Source: Fodinibacter sp045807225 (GTDB taxonomy: Bacteria > Actinomycetota > Actinomycetes > Actinomycetales > Dermatophilaceae). Taken from it: DNA of 22,083 nucleotides. The position numbers and the translations under genes were made by a program. Shown in pieces: positions 20,568 to 22,083 of this stretch (positions are counted from its first letter, which is position 1; the number at the start of each line of letters is the position of its first letter). The stretch covers positions 1 through 22,083 of the forward strand of contig JBJMHU010000169.1 in NCBI GenBank assembly GCA_045807225.1, in the 5' to 3' direction. The notes beneath the pieces are model-generated. The model had not been told where the DNA came from. It worked only from the letters and a program-made list of their open reading frames with translations, and searched no databases.

Positions 20568-21734
20568 TCAGCTGACGGTGACCGACGGGACGCCCGCGGA
20601 CTCCTCGTCCATCGGCTCGCCCATCTCGTCGGCGATGCGCATGGCCTCCTCGATGAGGGTCTCGACGATCTGGCTCTCGGGCACCGTCTTGATGACCTCG
20701 CCCCTGACGAAGATCTGTCCCTTGCCGTTGCCGGACGCCACGCCGAGGTCGGCCTCGCGGGCCTCTCCCGGACCGTTGACGACGCAGCCCATGACGGCCA
20801 CGCGCAGCGGCACCTCCAGCCCGTCGAGCCCTGCGGTGACCTCGTCGGCCAGCCGGTAGACGTCGACCTGGGCCCGCCCGCAGGACGGGCAGCTGACGAT
20901 CTCCAGGCCGCGCTGGCGCAGGTTGAGCGACTCGAGGATCTGGGTGCCGACCTTGACCTCCTCCACCGGCGGGGCGGAGAGGGAGACGCGGATGGTGTCG
21001 CCGATGCCCTGGCTGAGCAGGGCACCGAAGGCGACCGCGGACTTGATGGTGCCCTGGAACGCCGGCCCGGCCTCGGTGACGCCCAGGTGCAGCGGGTAGT
21101 CGCACTGGGCGGCCAGCAGCTCGTAGGCCCGGACCATGACGACCGGGTCGTTGTGCTTGACCGAGATCTTGATGTCGCGGAAGTCGTGCTCCTCGAACAG
21201 CGAGCACTCCCACAGCGCGGACTCGACCAGCGCCTCCGGGGTGGCCTTGCCGTACTTGGCGAGCAGCCGCTTGTCCAGCGAGCCGGCGTTGACCCCGATC
21301 CGGATCGGGATCCCGGCGTCCGTGGCCGCCTTGGCGATCTCGCCGACGCGGTCGTCGAATTTCTTGATGTTGCCCGGGTTCACGCGCACGGCGGCGCAGC
21401 CGGCGTCGATCGCGGCGAAGACGTAGCGCGGCTGGAAGTGGATGTCGGCGATGACCGGGATCTGCGACTTCGCCGCGATCGCCGGGAGCGCCTCGGCGTC
21501 GTCGGTGTCCGGGACGGCGACCCGCACGATCTGGCACCCGGCGGCAGTGAGCTCGGCGATCTGCTGCAGCGTCGCGTTGATGTCCGCGGTCTTGGTCGTC
21601 GTCATCGACTGCACGCTGATCGGGGAGTCGCTGCCGACCCCGACGCCGCCGACGTCGAGCTGGCGGGTCTTCCGGCGCGGGGCGAGGACGGGCGGGGGCG
21701 CTGCGGGCATGCCGAGACTGACGGGGGTCGCCAT
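20568..21734 (-). CDS. ispG: 4-hydroxy-3-methylbut-2-enyl diphosphate synthase IspG (GcpE)
   Basis: The 388-residue enzyme converts 2-C-methyl-erythritol cyclodiphosphate to HMBPP, the next-to-last step of the MEP isoprenoid pathway, using a [4Fe-4S] cluster. A TIM-barrel region (about 30-270) contains SVQSMTTTKTADINATL and VIADIHFQPRYV. The cluster ligands are C282 and C285 in SCPSCGR and C317 in VMGCVVNGPGE, with E324 as the fourth ligand. Spacings (32 and 7 residues) match E. coli IspG (C270, C273, C305, E312). The ATG at 21734 follows GGGTG. An upstream GATACT ends 7 nt before the ATG, so a nearly leaderless transcript is possible. It sits after rseP in the conserved actinobacterial dxr-rseP-ispG order. 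The usual partner GNAT gene is displaced by the sigma locus. Confidence 0.97.
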   Translation of the reverse strand: MATPVSLGMPAAPPPVLAPRRKTRQLDVGGVGVGSDSPISVQSMTTTKTADINATLQQIAELTAAGCQIVRVAVPDTDDAEALPAIAAKSQIPVIADIHFQPRYVFAAIDAGCAAVRVNPGNIKKFDDRVGEIAKAATDAGIPIRIGVNAGSLDKRLLAKYGKATPEALVESALWECSLFEEHDFRDIKISVKHNDPVVMVRAYELLAAQCDYPLHLGVTEAGPAFQGTIKSAVAFGALLSQGIGDTIRVSLSAPPVEEVKVGTQILESLNLRQRGLEIVSCPSCGRAQVDVYRLADEVTAGLDGLEVPLRVAVMGCVVNGPGEAREADLGVASGNGKGQIFVRGEVIKTVPESQIVETLIEEAMRIADEMGEPMDEESAGVPSVTVS

Positions 21735-21778
21735 GGCACCCAGTATCGCCCGCTGCGCAGCGTGGTGCCGGTGGCCCC

Positions 21779-21831
21779 GTCGAGAGGCTCGCCACGAGCC
21801 TGCGAGTGGTGAGGAGAACGCGGTCCTTCGA
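21779..21831. repeat. possible REP-like intergenic palindromic element
   Basis: The 97-bp gap between rseP and ispG contains AGGCTCG-cca-CGAGCCT (21785-21801), a perfect 7-bp stem. It is flanked by outer inverted ends GTCGA (21779) and TCGAC (21828-21832) and an inner GGTGAGGAGAACGCGG. This resembles REP-type repeats recalled from intergenic DNA of related actinobacteria. Only one copy is in the window, so the repeat nature is not proven; it could simply be the rseP terminator. Confidence 0.35.
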
Positions 21832-22083
21832 CTACTGCAGCGTGATCGGGTTCACGATGTCGGCGACCACCAGCAGGCCCGACAGGACGATGAACATCCC
21901 CGCGACGACGTAGGCCACCGGCATCAGCCGGGCGACGGTCGCCCGCACCTTCTCGTAGAGCGCGCCGGCGATGTGCCCGCCGTCCAGCGGATAGATCGGC
22001 AGCAGGTTGAACAGGAACAGCACCAGGTTGACGCTGGCCAGCAGGCTCAGGAAGAAGCTGAGCTTCTCCGCGCCGGAGAACTC
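21832..22083 (-). CDS. rseP: RseP-type site-2 zinc metalloprotease (M50), C-terminal fragment
   Basis: The frame is open from the window edge to TAG at 21834-21832 and gives 83 residues. It contains SVNLVLFLFNLLPIYPLDGG, the NxxP-x-x-PLDGGH segment of M50 membrane proteases in which the Asp of LDGG is the second-site zinc ligand. Two further hydrophobic segments follow, VAYVVAGMFIVLSGLLVVAD, and it ends NPITLQ. Such proteases cut anti-sigma factors and other proteins within the membrane. The HExxH active site and PDZ domain would lie beyond the window. The gene precedes ispG, as in other actinobacteria. Confidence 0.93.
   Translation of the reverse strand, partial: EFSGAEKLSFFLSLLASVNLVLFLFNLLPIYPLDGGHIAGALYEKVRATVARLMPVAYVVAGMFIVLSGLLVVADIVNPITLQ

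Noticed and set aside
1..22083. tRNA, rRNA, CRISPR array, insertion sequence or prophage genes
   Set aside because: No cloverleaf-like sequence, repeat-spacer array, transposase, integrase or phage structural motif was seen on either strand.

Overview
The window is very GC-rich (roughly 70% or more by eye) and reads as an actinobacterial chromosome. Evidence is the third-position G/C codon bias, frequent GTG starts, ATGA/GTGA gene overlaps, the rseP-ispG-GNAT and rimP-nusA-ylxR-infB housekeeping blocks, and family-typical proteins (DUF4439, DUF4081-GNAT, ECF sigma with linked membrane protein). Gene content and residue-level resemblance suggest the family Intrasporangiaceae (Janibacter, Knoellia, Phycicoccus, Tetrasphaera and relatives). 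That placement is inference; no marker comparison was possible.

Layout. (1) 1-110 carries a fragment of a cobalamin gene (cobB/cbiA, + strand) that stops abruptly inside sequence that is otherwise infB antisense, so the left edge is a chimera or rearrangement breakpoint. (2) 111-2449 is the minus-strand rimP-nusA-ylxR-infB operon, of which infB keeps only about 85 N-terminal codons. (3) 2492-6364 is a plus-strand run: DUF4439 lipoprotein, APH(6)-type kinase (GTGA-coupled), and a long YyaL/DUF255 thioredoxin-domain protein, closed by a strong hairpin. (4) 6440-6946 is an orphan secreted protein with eight cysteines. (5) 7091-9859 is a minus-strand redox module: a ferric-reductase-like membrane flavoprotein, an extracytoplasmic FMN-binding protein with a flavinylation motif, and the flavin transferase ApbE. 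(6) 9961-11880 is an amylosucrase-type GH13 enzyme preceded by a LacI-type operator.

(7) 11881-17450 is a long minus-strand block. Read 5' to 3' it is: a pterin-4a-carbinolamine dehydratase remnant with an internal deletion, a small DoxX-like membrane protein, a tandem GNAT, proS, a HAD hydrolase, a TauE/SafE permease, and a broken Orn/Lys/Arg decarboxylase with an in-frame amber codon and no C-terminal half. (8) 17559-20465 holds the conserved DUF4081-GNAT, a membrane protein with a translationally coupled 45-codon ORF, and a divergent ECF sigma factor coupled to a multi-span anti-sigma-like protein. (9) 20568-22083 holds ispG and the C-terminal end of rseP, with a possible REP-like palindrome between them.

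How the genes work together. The redox module plausibly moves electrons from cytosolic NAD(P)H through FAD and membrane haem to covalently bound FMN outside the membrane. RimP, NusA, YlxR and IF-2 serve ribosome assembly and transcription-translation. IspG makes isoprenoid precursors. The sigma/anti-sigma pair is a candidate envelope-signal switch that may control the divergent small operon. Two decayed genes (decarboxylase, pterin dehydratase) show ongoing gene loss. No rRNA, tRNA, CRISPR array, transposase or phage gene was seen, and no gene-free stretch exceeds 300 bases.
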